Below, piece after piece: positions 54,783 through 63,820 of a DNA stretch of 64,000 nt. The DNA is taken from positions 4,030,001-4,094,000 of the forward strand of contig OZ250139.1 in NCBI GenBank assembly GCA_965237405.1, in the 5' to 3' direction. Every line of letters starts with the position of its first letter. Within the stretch, counting starts at the first letter, position 1. A model generated the notes under the pieces. It was not told where the DNA came from. It made no database searches and saw only the letters and a program-made list of their open reading frames with translations. Source of the DNA: CAUZIB01 sp963663925. GTDB taxonomy: Bacteria > Acidobacteriota > Vicinamibacteria > Vicinamibacterales > UBA8438. The translations under genes and the position numbers were made by a program.

Positions 54783-55330
54783 CTAAAAATGGTGGATAGT
54801 ATCTCCCCCATCAGCCAAAAACGGCCCGGATAGCCTTCGCGGCCCGGGCGTGCGGCCAAAGGACCGGACCCAACAGGCGGCCTCTTTGACCTGGGCCGCG
54901 CGCGCTTTTCCATGAGGTCGGCCGCGCGGCGGGGGACACGGCGCGCCGGGCCTGGGCGGTCCATCGTGTGAGACGCCGCGGCGCGGAGTCGGTTCCGGGT
55001 CGATGCCGGCGGCGCGTGTCACCGCCGCGCTGATGCTCGGGTGCCTCAGCCGGTCGATGGTGGTCACGCGGGGGGCTCCTCTGGTCGGGCACGCCGTCGG
55101 GGTCGCCGATGTGGTCGAGGATCGTCTCCATCGTCCGGCGGAGCCGGTCCTCGGTGGCGGTCATCCGCGGCTCGCGGTCGTCCATGCGTGACACGAGTTC
55201 GGCGATCCGCCCGGTCGCGGCCTCGAACAGCGGGAGCGCCGTCGTGAGTTCGGCGGTGGTCGTTTGAAGCGCGCGCGGCCTTCGTCGCGGCGGCGTGTGC
55301 GGCGGTGGTCATCGGCGCGGCCATAGCCCT
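54783..55330 (-). other. possible small mobilisation-type genes, frameshifted
   Basis: On the minus strand MTTAAHAAATKAARA (one frame) appears to continue as LQTTTAELTTALPLFEAATGRIAELVSRMDDREPRM (another frame), and a GTG at 55067 with AGAGGAG upstream opens a 94-residue frame (TTIDRLRHPSISAAVTRAAG). They lie downstream of the coupling-type ATPase fragment and may be accessory genes of the same decayed conjugative element. Confidence 0.35.
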
Positions 55331-55411
55331 CGGCGCGCCCGGCACGCCTAGGCTTCGAGTTGTAGACATTCACGTTGCCTGGCGTAGGGGAACCGGCGGA
55401 TCGCGGTGGCG

Positions 55412-55909
55412 TTACGCCGGGTGCATAAACGGTTCTTTCCCCTTGCCGAACAGCTGATTCAACCGGGACGCCACGGGGGAGGCGAGCGAGTAGGAATCGA
55501 GCCACGTGGCACTCAGCGGATTCCACGTCAGCCGGCCATCGAGACTCAGCTCGATGTAGTCGCCTTCGCGTCCAACCTCGGCGAAGATGCGGCGGATGTC
55601 GTGGTAGAAATAGCCTTTGACTTCCAGGACGAGCGCGGCCAGTCGCCGCTCAGGATTGTCCGCGTGCCACCTCAAGAGCTGGCGCGCGACCGGGTGCAGA
55701 CAGGCGGAGGTCTTGCCGGAGCCGACCGCGCCTAACATCGCCACGCTGGTAGAGAGTCTGCGCTCGGGAATGGTCAGCCATTCGGGGGCCGGGCTCTCGA
55801 TGGCTCTGACCGGGTGATGGACCTCCCCGCCGACGATCGCCGGGCCGTCCGCCGTAGGCGAAAGGGGCCACGCGGGAAGGCGGGATCGGAGCCCTACACT
55901 GACGCCCAT
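55412..55909 (-). pseudogene. TraG/TraD-type conjugation ATPase, N-terminal fragment
   Basis: WLTIPERRLSTSVAMLGAVGSGKTSACLHPVARQLL contains a Walker A (GAVGSGKT), and LAALVLEVKGYFYHDIRRIF, YIELSLDGRLTWNPLS and SRLNQLFGKGKEPF fit type IV coupling-protein ATPases. It ends at once after GKEPF, and the IS110 right-end remnant begins at its start. It is a relic of a conjugative or mobilisable element. Confidence 0.65.
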
Positions 55910-56095
55910 CTTATGTCAAGGCACTCGTTTGGGCGGCCTCGGTGACGTATTGGCTACGGCCGCAGGACGAACACGCGCGCGAGCGGGCGGAGGGGGTGCC
56001 GCGGAGGTGACCGCGCTGGGATACGTCGTGCCAGAAGTGATCGATGCGGCCACGGTGAGGGCTCACCCGCGGCGGACGTCTGCGACCACGCCTGG
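55910..56095 (-). pseudogene. IS110 right-end remnant and flank
   Basis: On the minus strand VTEAAQTSALT, then CTTGACATAAGATGGGCGTCAG, a divergent form of the IS110 right end. The rest to 56095 is non-coding. Confidence 0.5.
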
Positions 56096-56788
56096 TTAGC
56101 CCGCCGGCCGCGTGAGGTAGGCCAACACGTCGCTCATGAGCCTGTTGACGACGGTGTACCTCGAAGCCGGAGTTGCGCGAAGCTCCTGCTCGCCTTGGAC
56201 ATACGGCCCAGGAACAAGCTCGTCGCGGCAGTGCTCCACCAGCGCCCGCGTACTCTCCGCCGTGGTTTCCAGGTGGAACTGCAGGCCGATCACGTTGTGC
56301 TTCAGCTGAAACGCTTGATTCGCGCAGCCGGCACTCTCAGCCAGCCACGTGGCGTTTTCAGGCAGGTCGAAGGTTTCGCCATGCCAGTGGAAGACGAGGC
56401 ACTCGGCTGGAAAGCGGAAGGCCGACGTGGGTGTCGACACGCCGCGAATCGGAAACCACCCGATCTCCTTCACGGCACCACGGAAGACGCGTGCGCCAAG
56501 GGCACTGGCAATGAGCTGGGCGCCCAGACACACCCCCAGCACGGGAATATCTTGAGCGACGACATCCCGGACGAACTGTTTCTCGGCGGCGAGCCAGGGC
56601 AGGGCCGCCTCGTCGTTGACGCTCATGGGACCCCCCAGGGCAATCAGCATATCGACACGGTCGAGCGCTGGTAGCGGATCGTCTGCAAAAAAACGGGTAT
56701 AGCTGGTCTGCAGGCCAGCGGCGTCCAGCCACTGCGCCATGCTTCCCAGCCCCTCGAACGCAACATGCTGCAAGACGTGAACGTTCAT
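56096..56788 (-). CDS. class-I glutamine amidotransferase
   Basis: 230 residues from ATG 56788. The triad is visible: Cys in PVLGVCLGAQLIASALGA (about residue 85), and His and Glu in GLQFHLETTAES (about 175-177). The block MLIALGGPMSVNDEAALPWL fits GMP-synthase-like GATase1 proteins, some of which cleave gamma-glutamyl bonds. It has no synthase domain and acts in the cytoplasm. Host-type gene between two pieces of mobile-element debris, so its original neighbours are lost. Confidence 0.88.
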   Translation of the reverse strand: MNVHVLQHVAFEGLGSMAQWLDAAGLQTSYTRFFADDPLPALDRVDMLIALGGPMSVNDEAALPWLAAEKQFVRDVVAQDIPVLGVCLGAQLIASALGARVFRGAVKEIGWFPIRGVSTPTSAFRFPAECLVFHWHGETFDLPENATWLAESAGCANQAFQLKHNVIGLQFHLETTAESTRALVEHCRDELVPGPYVQGEQELRATPASRYTVVNRLMSDVLAYLTRPAG

Positions 56789-57004
56789 CGACGCTGTCCC
56801 GCCCGGTATAGGGTGCCGACCAGATTCGTGCAGAAATACCGCCGACCCAGACGTCTCCCGCCCCCGTCTGATTCGCGATGCCAACTTTCTCGAGGCCGAC
56901 CGACGCGAGATCGCCCTGCGGCGGGGCCGCCACACTCGGCTGGGGTTCGCGTACCAGGTCGCCTTCGTGCGTGGAGGCGGGAGATGCCATGGACGATGGC
57001 CAGT

Positions 57005-57561
57005 GAGGCATCGTGAAACCGACCCGTGGCCTTCAAGTCGTTGTCTGCCTGACTGATGGCGTGCGCGAGGCCCATGATGGCCGGTTCGACGTTGAACGGC
57101 TGAGGGAACGGTGCAGGCTTGCCGTCGATGGTGATGGGTTCCACTTCGAGGAACGCGAACCACTTGTTTGGAGCCGTCTCCCAGCCGCGGCGGGTAGGGG
57201 AGTCAGGCTTGCCAAACTGCCCCTTGTAGCCGACCACGCGGTTCTTCGGCGCATCGTTCACCGACTCCGAGAGACTTGACACGTTGACGTTGTACACCCT
57301 CTGCGCGTCCTTGGCGTTTCGCACCGTGCCGCGCATGTCCCGCTCGCCGAGATAGTCAGTCTCTTCGTGGACCCATGGGATGAACGGTTGCCACTGGGTC
57401 GGCCAGACCGTCTCCTGGTGGATGTACTTGGCGTCGATGCGGCGCACCGTGATGACGCGGTGCTGAATGGGGCGCGTGCGAAAGGTCTGTTGCTTGCGGA
57501 GCGCCTGCATCCAGGCCGTGTGGTCCTTCTCCGTCATGGCCTCCACTTCAGCGACCAACGC
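57005..57561 (-). pseudogene. P22-like phage portal protein, internal fragment
   Basis: AALVAEVEAMTEKDHTAWM, RRIDAKYIHQETVWPTQWQPF, RVVGYKGQFGKPDSPTRRGWETA and EPAIMGLAHAISQADNDLKATGRFHDASL match the middle of P22-type portal proteins. Both ends are missing: IS5 copy 3 begins at 57562, and after DASL the frame loses resemblance. A portal is the partner of terminase; the terminase genes lie 32 kb away. Confidence 0.75.
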
Positions 57562-58634
57562 GGCGTTGTTGCGCGGTTCGAAAACTGACCCGCAACGCCC
57601 CCGACCCACAGACCCGTTAACGACCGATAGCGTACGACGCCGGCCTACCAAGCTGAGTCATCTGATTGAGGATGTTACATGCGAGGATGGCCTCCGTCTC
57701 TTGCCCCGCCCGACTGCGCGCTCGAAGGCTCTCCCCGATGATCACCTTGTACCGGAAGAAGGCGTTCTCCATACGGGCCTGCTGATGGTAGCCCGAGTCC
57801 TTCTTCCACTGTCGCCGTCCAGCCTGCTGCACCTGTCGGATCGTGCGGTCGCGCGCGGGCGATCGTGGTCGCCGTCCAGACACGGTGGCTGTCCTGGTCG
57901 GTGGAATGACGACCGTCGCGCCACGCGCACCCGCAGCCTCGTAGATGCCACGCGTGTCGTAGGCCGCGTCCGCCGTGAGGCAGGAGACGTTGCCTTCGAC
58001 CTGGTCGATCAGATCGAGGGCCGTCGTCGCGTCGTCAACATGCCCGCCGGTCAGGGCGTGAGCGACGATCACGCCCGATCCGTCGACGCCCAGATGAAGC
58101 TTCTTCCAGCCGCGTATCCCGCGTCCGCCATGTTTCACGGCCGCCCATTCACCTTCACCCACAGTCGAGAGCCCGGTACTGTCGACGATGAGATGTATGC
58201 CTGCGCCCGCGGGGAGGCGGCGAAGTGCAAGGTCGAGGTGCTGACCACGCCGTGAGAGAGTCGTGTGATCGGGCGCGGACAGGTCGAGGCACAGCATCCC
58301 GAAGATCGACCTCAGAAAGCCCTCCGTCTGACGAAGGGGCAGGTGAAAGATCAGGCGGAGCGTCAGCGCGGTTTCGATGGCAACCTCGGAGTACTGCAGC
58401 TGCCCTCCGCGCTTGCCGACGCCCACGGCCTCCCACGTGGCGATCGTTTCCGGCGTCAACCACAGGGTGACGTCGCCGCGCTGGACCAGTGCTCGGTCGT
58501 ACGCCGGCCAGTTTCCGACGCGGTATTTCGTTGTGTACCTGAGATGCACTCTCGACTTCACGTCGAGATCATGCCCCTTCGGCCGTCACGATGGCCAGGG
58601 CCGCGACGAACACTTGTTTCCGCGCACCAACGCC
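57562..58634 (-). mobile_element. IS5-type element, copy 3, 1073 bp, intact
   Basis: Same ends and length as copies 1 and 2, opposite orientation. Phage portal sequence lies on its left and integrase sequence on its right. Confidence 0.9.
57617..58561 (-). CDS. IS5-family DDE transposase (copy 3)
   Basis: 314 residues, nearly identical to copies 1 and 2 (for example VHLRYTTKYR at the start and GRGIRGWKK in the core). The catalytic blocks are intact. Confidence 0.92.
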   Translation of the reverse strand: MKSRVHLRYTTKYRVGNWPAYDRALVQRGDVTLWLTPETIATWEAVGVGKRGGQLQYSEVAIETALTLRLIFHLPLRQTEGFLRSIFGMLCLDLSAPDHTTLSRRGQHLDLALRRLPAGAGIHLIVDSTGLSTVGEGEWAAVKHGGRGIRGWKKLHLGVDGSGVIVAHALTGGHVDDATTALDLIDQVEGNVSCLTADAAYDTRGIYEAAGARGATVVIPPTRTATVSGRRPRSPARDRTIRQVQQAGRRQWKKDSGYHQQARMENAFFRYKVIIGESLRARSRAGQETEAILACNILNQMTQLGRPASYAIGR

Positions 58635-59345
58635 ACCGCGAGTCGTGTCTTGATGGTGGTTCGGCAAGTCTGCGTGTACGCCATCGAGACGGGGCGCATC
58701 ACACACAACATCGCCGCGGCGGTGAGACCGGCACTGACTCAAGCGCCTCCCTCTAAGCATTTCGCTGCCGCGACCGATCCCAAGGAGATCGGACCGCTCT
58801 TGCGGATGATCGACGGGTACGCGGGGTCGCCGGTAGTACTGGCCGCACTACGTTTGGCACCGCTCGTGTTCACGAGGCCAGGCGAACTACGACACGCGAA
58901 GTGGGCCGACATCGACCTCGATGCCGCCGAGTGGCGCTTCCGCGTCTCGAAAACGCAGACCGATCTCATCGTGCCTCTCAGTCGTCAAGCCGTTCAGATC
59001 CTCAGCAACCTGCGCCCATATACCGCCCACCAGGCCGAATGGGTATTCCCAGGGGCGCGGAACAACGGACGTCCGATGTCCGAAAACGCCGTCCTAGCCG
59101 CGCTGCGATCCCTCGGTATTACAAAGGACCAGGCGACGCCCCACGGGTTCAGGGCGACGGCGCGTACGGCCCTGCAGGAGCAACTTGGTTTCCCAGTTCA
59201 CGTTATCGAGATGCAATTAGCCCACCGCGTTGCGGACGCGCTCGGGACGAGCTACAACAGAACTTCGTTCCTCCCGGAGCGCAAGAAAATGATGCAGGCG
59301 TGGAGCGATTATTTGGACGACCTACGCACCAAGACGACGGCCTAA
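58635..59345 (+). pseudogene. tyrosine integrase, C-terminal part cut by IS5
   Basis: The catalytic domain is complete: LVFTRPGELRHAKWADID (Arg), TPHGFRATARTAL (H-x-x-R), QLAHRVAD (His) and LGTSYNRTSFLPERKKMMQAWSDYL (Tyr). The arm-binding and most of the core-binding domain are missing because IS5 copy 3 ends at 58634. P4-type family. Confidence 0.85.
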
Positions 59346-59422
59346 AACACCCCCACTTCTTTCCCCGTTCGACCCGCGCTACACTCTGGCGTGCGGACCT
59401 TCCCGGCTCCCGGTGGACGGCT

Positions 59423-59680
59423 ATGAACCTGGTAAAGGCTGGCCTCAGAAAGCGGACGACGCTGCTGGTTATCATCGCCGCGCTGGCAAACAAGGCCAGG
59501 ATGGATATAGAGACTCACCCCACCACGGCGGCTAAGGAGCTTGTGCTCGAGGCCCAGTTGCTCGGTGTCACACGGAATCACCAGGCGATAGAAGGGAAGT
59601 TAAAACTAGTCTCCGAGGCGATCAAAAAGCTTAAGATCTCCAGCCAATTCAAAAAGAAGAAAAAGAAGTCATGTCTGTAG
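59423..59680 (+). CDS. small basic hypothetical protein
   Basis: 85 residues from ATG 59423. NLVKAGLRKRTTLLVIIAALANKARMD is followed by a helical part and a strongly basic tail ending KKKKKKSCL. Lower GC than its neighbours. No domain is recognised; a nucleic-acid-binding role would fit the charge. It lies between the broken integrase and the FG-GAP gene. Confidence 0.5.
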   Translation: MNLVKAGLRKRTTLLVIIAALANKARMDIETHPTTAAKELVLEAQLLGVTRNHQAIEGKLKLVSEAIKKLKISSQFKKKKKKSCL

Positions 59681-59699
59681 CTTTCAGAACCCCAACAGC

Positions 59700-61913
59700 G
59701 TGCGCGTGACACTCAGGTGGCTGCCCGTCGGCGTCGTTGCAGTCGTGGTTCTGGTCGTGGGAGCTGCAACCCTCGACAGCCAGCAGCCGGCGAGCCGGCC
59801 ACGGCCCCCCAGCAACGCTCGGATGGCGGAACTCCTTGAGGCGGCCGCGCGTGACGCGGTGTACGACAACCTCGCGGCCAGTACGAAGCGGCTGGAAGTC
59901 CTCCTCAGCATCACCCCGGCCGACACCTTACGCGAACAGGTGTTGTATCGGTTGACCGTCGCCGAGGCGATGCTGAGGGCGGGGCGGGCTGAGGAAGCCA
60001 GAGCTGATCTCGAGCAGCTGCATGAGCTTCTTCAGACCGGCGGCATCGACCTGTCGAGTGAGTTCCGACAGGTATTCATTGTGCCGCTGCGCCACATTCT
60101 TGGGAAAACGTATTTGTGGCTTGCCCAGCGCGACAACTGCCGGCCGCCGCACCCTGCTGCCCGATGCGTGATGCCTGCCGACGAAACAACGATACACCCG
60201 AATCAAGACAATGCCAGGCGGGCAATAGCCTTGTATCAGCAGGCACTGGATGCTGATCCGACGGATCTGGCGGCGCGATGGCTACTCAATCTCGCCTACA
60301 CGTGGATTGGCGAGCATCCTGACGGCGTACCCTCGACGTGGCTCATTCCCTGGTCGCCCTACGGCTCAAGGTCGGGGTTCACCCGGTTCGTGGACATCGC
60401 GCCACGGCTCGGCCTTGACGTCGTTGGACTGGCGGGCGGCAGTGTGATGGAAGACCTTGATGGCGACGGCGATTTCGACATCATGGCGTCGTCACGGGGA
60501 TTGCGTCATCAGCTTCGGTACTTTCGGAACAATGGCGATGGCACGTTCGACGACGCGACGATTGACGCTGGTTTGGAGGGGATCATCGGCGGGCTGAATC
60601 TCGCCCAGGCTGACTACGACAACGACGGCCTCGCCGACGTCTTTGTGATGCGGGGTGCTTGGCTGAATCGGCCGTACCCGAACTCGCTGCTGCGGAGCAA
60701 CGGCGACGGGTCGTTTACCGACGTAACCGAGGCAGCAGGCTTGTCGGCAGGCGGCCCGACGCAGACGGCCGCGTGGGGCGACTACAACAACGACGGCTAT
60801 GTCGATCTTTACGTGGGTAACGAATCGCAGGCGGGCACTCGGTTTCCGTCCCAGCTGTTCCGCAACAATGGGGACGGAACATTTACCGATATCGCCTTCT
60901 TGGCTGGGGTCGGCGTGGTTGGCTTCGTCAAGAGTGTCGCGTGGGGCGACTACGACAACGATGGCCGCATTGACCTGTACGTGTCGCGCCTTGGAGAACC
61001 GAGTTACCTGTTCCACAACGAGGGACCGTCCCCTGACGGCAGGTGGTCGTTCCGCGATGTCACGGCCACCGCTGGTGTTGAGGAGCCACGCGAGAGTTTC
61101 CCGGTCTGGTTCTTTGACTACGATAACGACGGCTGGCTCGACCTGTTTGTGAACGGCTTCAAGGCGAGCCTTGATGATATTGCGGCGGAGCATCTCGGGC
61201 TGAGCCACTCGGCGGAGCACCCACGCCTGTATCGCAACCAGGGGGACGGCACGTTTGCAGATGTCACCACGGCCGCTGGCCTTGACACGATTCTGTTGAC
61301 CATGGGCTCCAATTACGGCGACCTGGACAATGATGGGTTCCTTGATATCTACCTGGGCACGGGCAATCCGACCTTTGACGTGCTCATTCCTAATCGCGTC
61401 CTCCGCAACGTCGGCGGCACCCGCTTTGAGGATGTGACCGCGGCGGGCGGGTTCGGGCACATCCAGAAGGGTCACGGGGTCTCGTTTGGCGACATCGATC
61501 ACGACGGCGACCAGGACGTCTACATGGTCCTGGGCGGCGCGTCGGAAGCGGATCTGAGTCAGAACGTGCTCCTGTTGAATCCCGGTCATGGCAATGCATG
61601 GGTCACGCTGAGGCTGCGAGGCACTGCCTCGAATCGCTTGGCAATCGGTGCTCGCGTCAAGCTCGAGGTGGTAACGCCCGACGGAGATCGGCAGATTCAC
61701 GTCACGGTCGGGAGCGGCGGCAGCTTCGGCAGCTCGACGCTTCAGCAGGAGATCGGTCTGGGCAAAGCCACCATGATCAGACGGCTGACGGTGGCCTGGC
61801 CCGGCGGAGGACGCGACACGTATTCAGACGTGCCGCTCAATCGCGTCGTCAGGGTTCGCGAAGGGCAGGCGGCAGTCGAGCCTCTGGCGGTGGAACCCCT
61901 CGACCTCGATTAG
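59700..61913 (+). CDS. secreted FG-GAP/ASPIC-UnbV (CRTAC1-like) protein
   Basis: 737 residues starting with GTG and an N-terminal hydrophobic signal (VGVVAVVVLVVGAATL). Residues about 40-210 form TPR-like helices (RAIALYQQALDADPTDLAARWLLNLAYTW). From about 215 come FG-GAP/VCBS repeats with calcium-binding DxDxDG loops (EDLDGDGDFDIM, WGDYNNDGYVDLYVG, WGDYDNDGRIDLYVS, GDLDNDGFLDIYLG and more), and the end is an ASPIC/UnbV domain (GARVKLEV..GSGGSFGSSTLQQEIGLG..LTVAWPGG). Typical of Acidobacteriota exported proteins; probably a calcium-stabilised beta-propeller for surface or periplasmic binding. Confidence 0.92.
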   Translation: MRVTLRWLPVGVVAVVVLVVGAATLDSQQPASRPRPPSNARMAELLEAAARDAVYDNLAASTKRLEVLLSITPADTLREQVLYRLTVAEAMLRAGRAEEARADLEQLHELLQTGGIDLSSEFRQVFIVPLRHILGKTYLWLAQRDNCRPPHPAARCVMPADETTIHPNQDNARRAIALYQQALDADPTDLAARWLLNLAYTWIGEHPDGVPSTWLIPWSPYGSRSGFTRFVDIAPRLGLDVVGLAGGSVMEDLDGDGDFDIMASSRGLRHQLRYFRNNGDGTFDDATIDAGLEGIIGGLNLAQADYDNDGLADVFVMRGAWLNRPYPNSLLRSNGDGSFTDVTEAAGLSAGGPTQTAAWGDYNNDGYVDLYVGNESQAGTRFPSQLFRNNGDGTFTDIAFLAGVGVVGFVKSVAWGDYDNDGRIDLYVSRLGEPSYLFHNEGPSPDGRWSFRDVTATAGVEEPRESFPVWFFDYDNDGWLDLFVNGFKASLDDIAAEHLGLSHSAEHPRLYRNQGDGTFADVTTAAGLDTILLTMGSNYGDLDNDGFLDIYLGTGNPTFDVLIPNRVLRNVGGTRFEDVTAAGGFGHIQKGHGVSFGDIDHDGDQDVYMVLGGASEADLSQNVLLLNPGHGNAWVTLRLRGTASNRLAIGARVKLEVVTPDGDRQIHVTVGSGGSFGSSTLQQEIGLGKATMIRRLTVAWPGGGRDTYSDVPLNRVVRVREGQAAVEPLAVEPLDLD

Positions 61914-61946
61914 GCACCGCGGCAGTTGAGTGGGAACGGTCTCTGT

Positions 61947-61997
61947 AAGGTATCTACCTTCCTGCCAATAAAGTAAGGAAGGTATTTAACTTCCTGC
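61947..61997. promoter_or_regulatory. two operator-like palindromes, 32 bp apart
   Basis: AAGGTATCTACCTTCCTGC (61947-61965) and AAGGTATTTAACTTCCTGC (61979-61997) are direct repeats that each contain a palindrome (AAGGTA-TC-TACCTT and a one-mismatch version). The 32-bp spacing is three helical turns. They lie about 70 bases before the AlpA gene and probably bind a repressor of the operon. Confidence 0.6.
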
Positions 61998-62065
61998 ACC
62001 CCGCTTTTTTGATCCAATAGCCATGTCGTTCCTGGATGCCCAGGGACGCTCCAAAGGAGTCAGAC

Positions 62066-62314
62066 ATGGCAAATTATCCAACCCTTATCCGCCGTCCGTG
62101 GGATACAGGTTTCACCTCGTTCAAACGCGCTACGACCTATGCGCGCATCCAAGACGGCACTTACCCTCCACCCGTGAAAATAGGTCGGATGTCCGTCTGG
62201 ATCGACCGAGAGATGGCCGCCGTAAACGAGGCCATTATCGCGGGGCGGTCCGATGACGAGATCTGCCAGCTCGTCGCAGATCTGGTCGCCAAGCGCACGG
62301 CGGGGCCGGAATGA
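62066..62314 (+). CDS. AlpA-family regulator/excisionase-like protein
   Basis: 82 residues from ATG 62066, after AAAGGAG. TGFTSFKRATTYARIQDGTYPPPVKIGRMSVWIDREMAAVNEAIIAGRSDDEI is the winged-helix AlpA/Phage_AlpA pattern, which regulates integrase or replication genes in P4-like islands. It starts the operon with the next two genes (ATGA overlap with the second). Confidence 0.88.
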   Translation: MANYPTLIRRPWDTGFTSFKRATTYARIQDGTYPPPVKIGRMSVWIDREMAAVNEAIIAGRSDDEICQLVADLVAKRTAGPE

Positions 62315-62538
62315 GTAAAGGTCTTGCGCTTCAAGAGAGTGCGATGCACTCGCCCCTCGAACCGCCACCACCACCCGAGACGCCCTCATCGACTGACGAA
62401 GTGATCGAGCTGCTGGTCGCGGAGTCCCAGGTCTACCGCGAGATGACGCAGGTGCTCCTCGGGCAGTTATTCGAGAGCAACAGGCGCGAGCGGCATCGCA
62501 GAGGGGGCCGACATGACGTTGACCGCTCATCTCGCTAA
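62311..62538 (+). CDS. small hypothetical protein
   Basis: 75 residues. Pro-rich start (LEPPPPPETPSS), then a helical part DEVIELLVAESQVYREMTQVLLGQLFESNRRERHRR. It overlaps both neighbours (ATGA with AlpA, 26 bases with the ATPase gene), so it is co-translated. Similar tiny proteins are common between AlpA and replication genes in satellites; function unknown. Confidence 0.6.
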   Translation: MSKGLALQESAMHSPLEPPPPPETPSSTDEVIELLVAESQVYREMTQVLLGQLFESNRRERHRRGGRHDVDRSSR

Positions 62539-63820
62539 CCAGGCGCAGCTTGCGCGACTCCTCGATCGGACGGAGGCATTTATCCGAAAGTATGTGGTCC
62601 TGGGTCGTCACGAATCGACGGCGCTCACAGGGTGGGTGGCGCACACCTGGTGCCTGTCGGCTGCCTATGTGACCCCGTACATCTTTGTGACAAGTGCGAC
62701 ACCGGCAAGCGGGAAGACCAGGCTGCTTGAAGTCCTCCAGCTCATCGTCGCCAAGCCGCTGATGGCCGGCTCGATATCAGCCGCCGCGTTAATGCGAACA
62801 TGCGATGCCGAGGAACCGACCCTCTTGCTCGATGAATCGGATGCGAGCTTCAAGGGCGACCGAGAGTACGCGGAGGCTTTGCGCGGGCTCTTGAACACGG
62901 GGTATACGCAATCCGGCCACGCCACCCGTCTCGTCCCCCAGGGTTCTAAGTGGGTCGCGAAACATTTCAAAACGTGGAGTCCGAAATGCCTCGCGGGAAT
63001 TGACGACCATTTGCCGGACACCGTACGCACCCGCTCGATCGTCATCCGCCTCAAAAGAAAGAAGGCTGATGAACCCGTTACGCGGTTCTTTTTACGGGAT
63101 GCCACTGCGGAGACCGCCGAGCTGCGTGCAGCTTGGCCAGAATGGGCGACGCACAATGTCGACGCCCTCGACCTCGACCGACCGACAGCGGCGGCGGGTT
63201 TGACCGATCGGGCTGAGGAGTTGTGGATGTCGATCCTCGCAATTTTCGACCGAGCGGGGAGCGTATGGGCGACACGGGGGCGGGACGCCGCGACCGCACT
63301 GTCAGGCAGCGCCAACGTGCCAGATGACGACATCAACATCGAGTTGTTGCGCGACATCCGAACCGAGTGGCCGAGCGATGAATCGTTCATCAGTACACAG
63401 AAGCTACTCTCCAGGCTCCACGCCCTCGAAGAGCGTCCCTGGGCGACCTGGAGTCGCGGGCAGCCGATGACCGCTCGTGCGTTGGCAGGACGCCTAAAGG
63501 AGTTTGGTATCTTCCCGCGATCGGACGGGCACATGCGCGGATACGACAGAGATCACTTTTCCGATGCCTGGAGTCGCTATAAGGTCGGCCCTCCCCCCCA
63601 CGAAGCGTCAAACCGTCAAGCACCTAATGAAGTCGGGGCGGGGGTCATTGACGCTTTGACGGTTCATGCGGGGGGTGGGGGAGTAGTCCAGCCGCGAGAA
63701 AAAAAAGAATGGACGAGGGCCGAAATCGAAGCGGGCCGTCAAAAACTCTTGAGGGCAGCTCAAAAGAGAAACGCGATTGCGACATTGGCCGGTCAGCTAA
63801 TGGATGAAGATGAAACGTAA
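62513..63820 (+). CDS. DUF3631 P-loop ATPase
   Basis: 435 residues. Walker A is SATPASGKTRLLEVLQ (about 61-76), Walker B PTLLLDESDASFK (about 102-114). LRGLLNTGYTQSGHATRLVPQGSKWVAKHFKTWSPKCLAGIDDHLPDTVRTRSIVIRLKRK and the C-terminal winged-helix-like part (ELLRDIRTEWPSD..FISTQKLLSRLHAL) are DUF3631. The family is a replication-type helicase or primase helper found in phages and integrative elements, here without a separate primase domain. Confidence 0.88.
   Translation: MTLTAHLANQAQLARLLDRTEAFIRKYVVLGRHESTALTGWVAHTWCLSAAYVTPYIFVTSATPASGKTRLLEVLQLIVAKPLMAGSISAAALMRTCDAEEPTLLLDESDASFKGDREYAEALRGLLNTGYTQSGHATRLVPQGSKWVAKHFKTWSPKCLAGIDDHLPDTVRTRSIVIRLKRKKADEPVTRFFLRDATAETAELRAAWPEWATHNVDALDLDRPTAAAGLTDRAEELWMSILAIFDRAGSVWATRGRDAATALSGSANVPDDDINIELLRDIRTEWPSDESFISTQKLLSRLHALEERPWATWSRGQPMTARALAGRLKEFGIFPRSDGHMRGYDRDHFSDAWSRYKVGPPPHEASNRQAPNEVGAGVIDALTVHAGGGGVVQPREKKEWTRAEIEAGRQKLLRAAQKRNAIATLAGQLMDEDET

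Noticed and set aside
54503..54964. 153-residue minus-strand gene in the AT-rich region
   Set aside because: It lacks a ribosome-binding site and any resemblance to known proteins, and changes composition midway.
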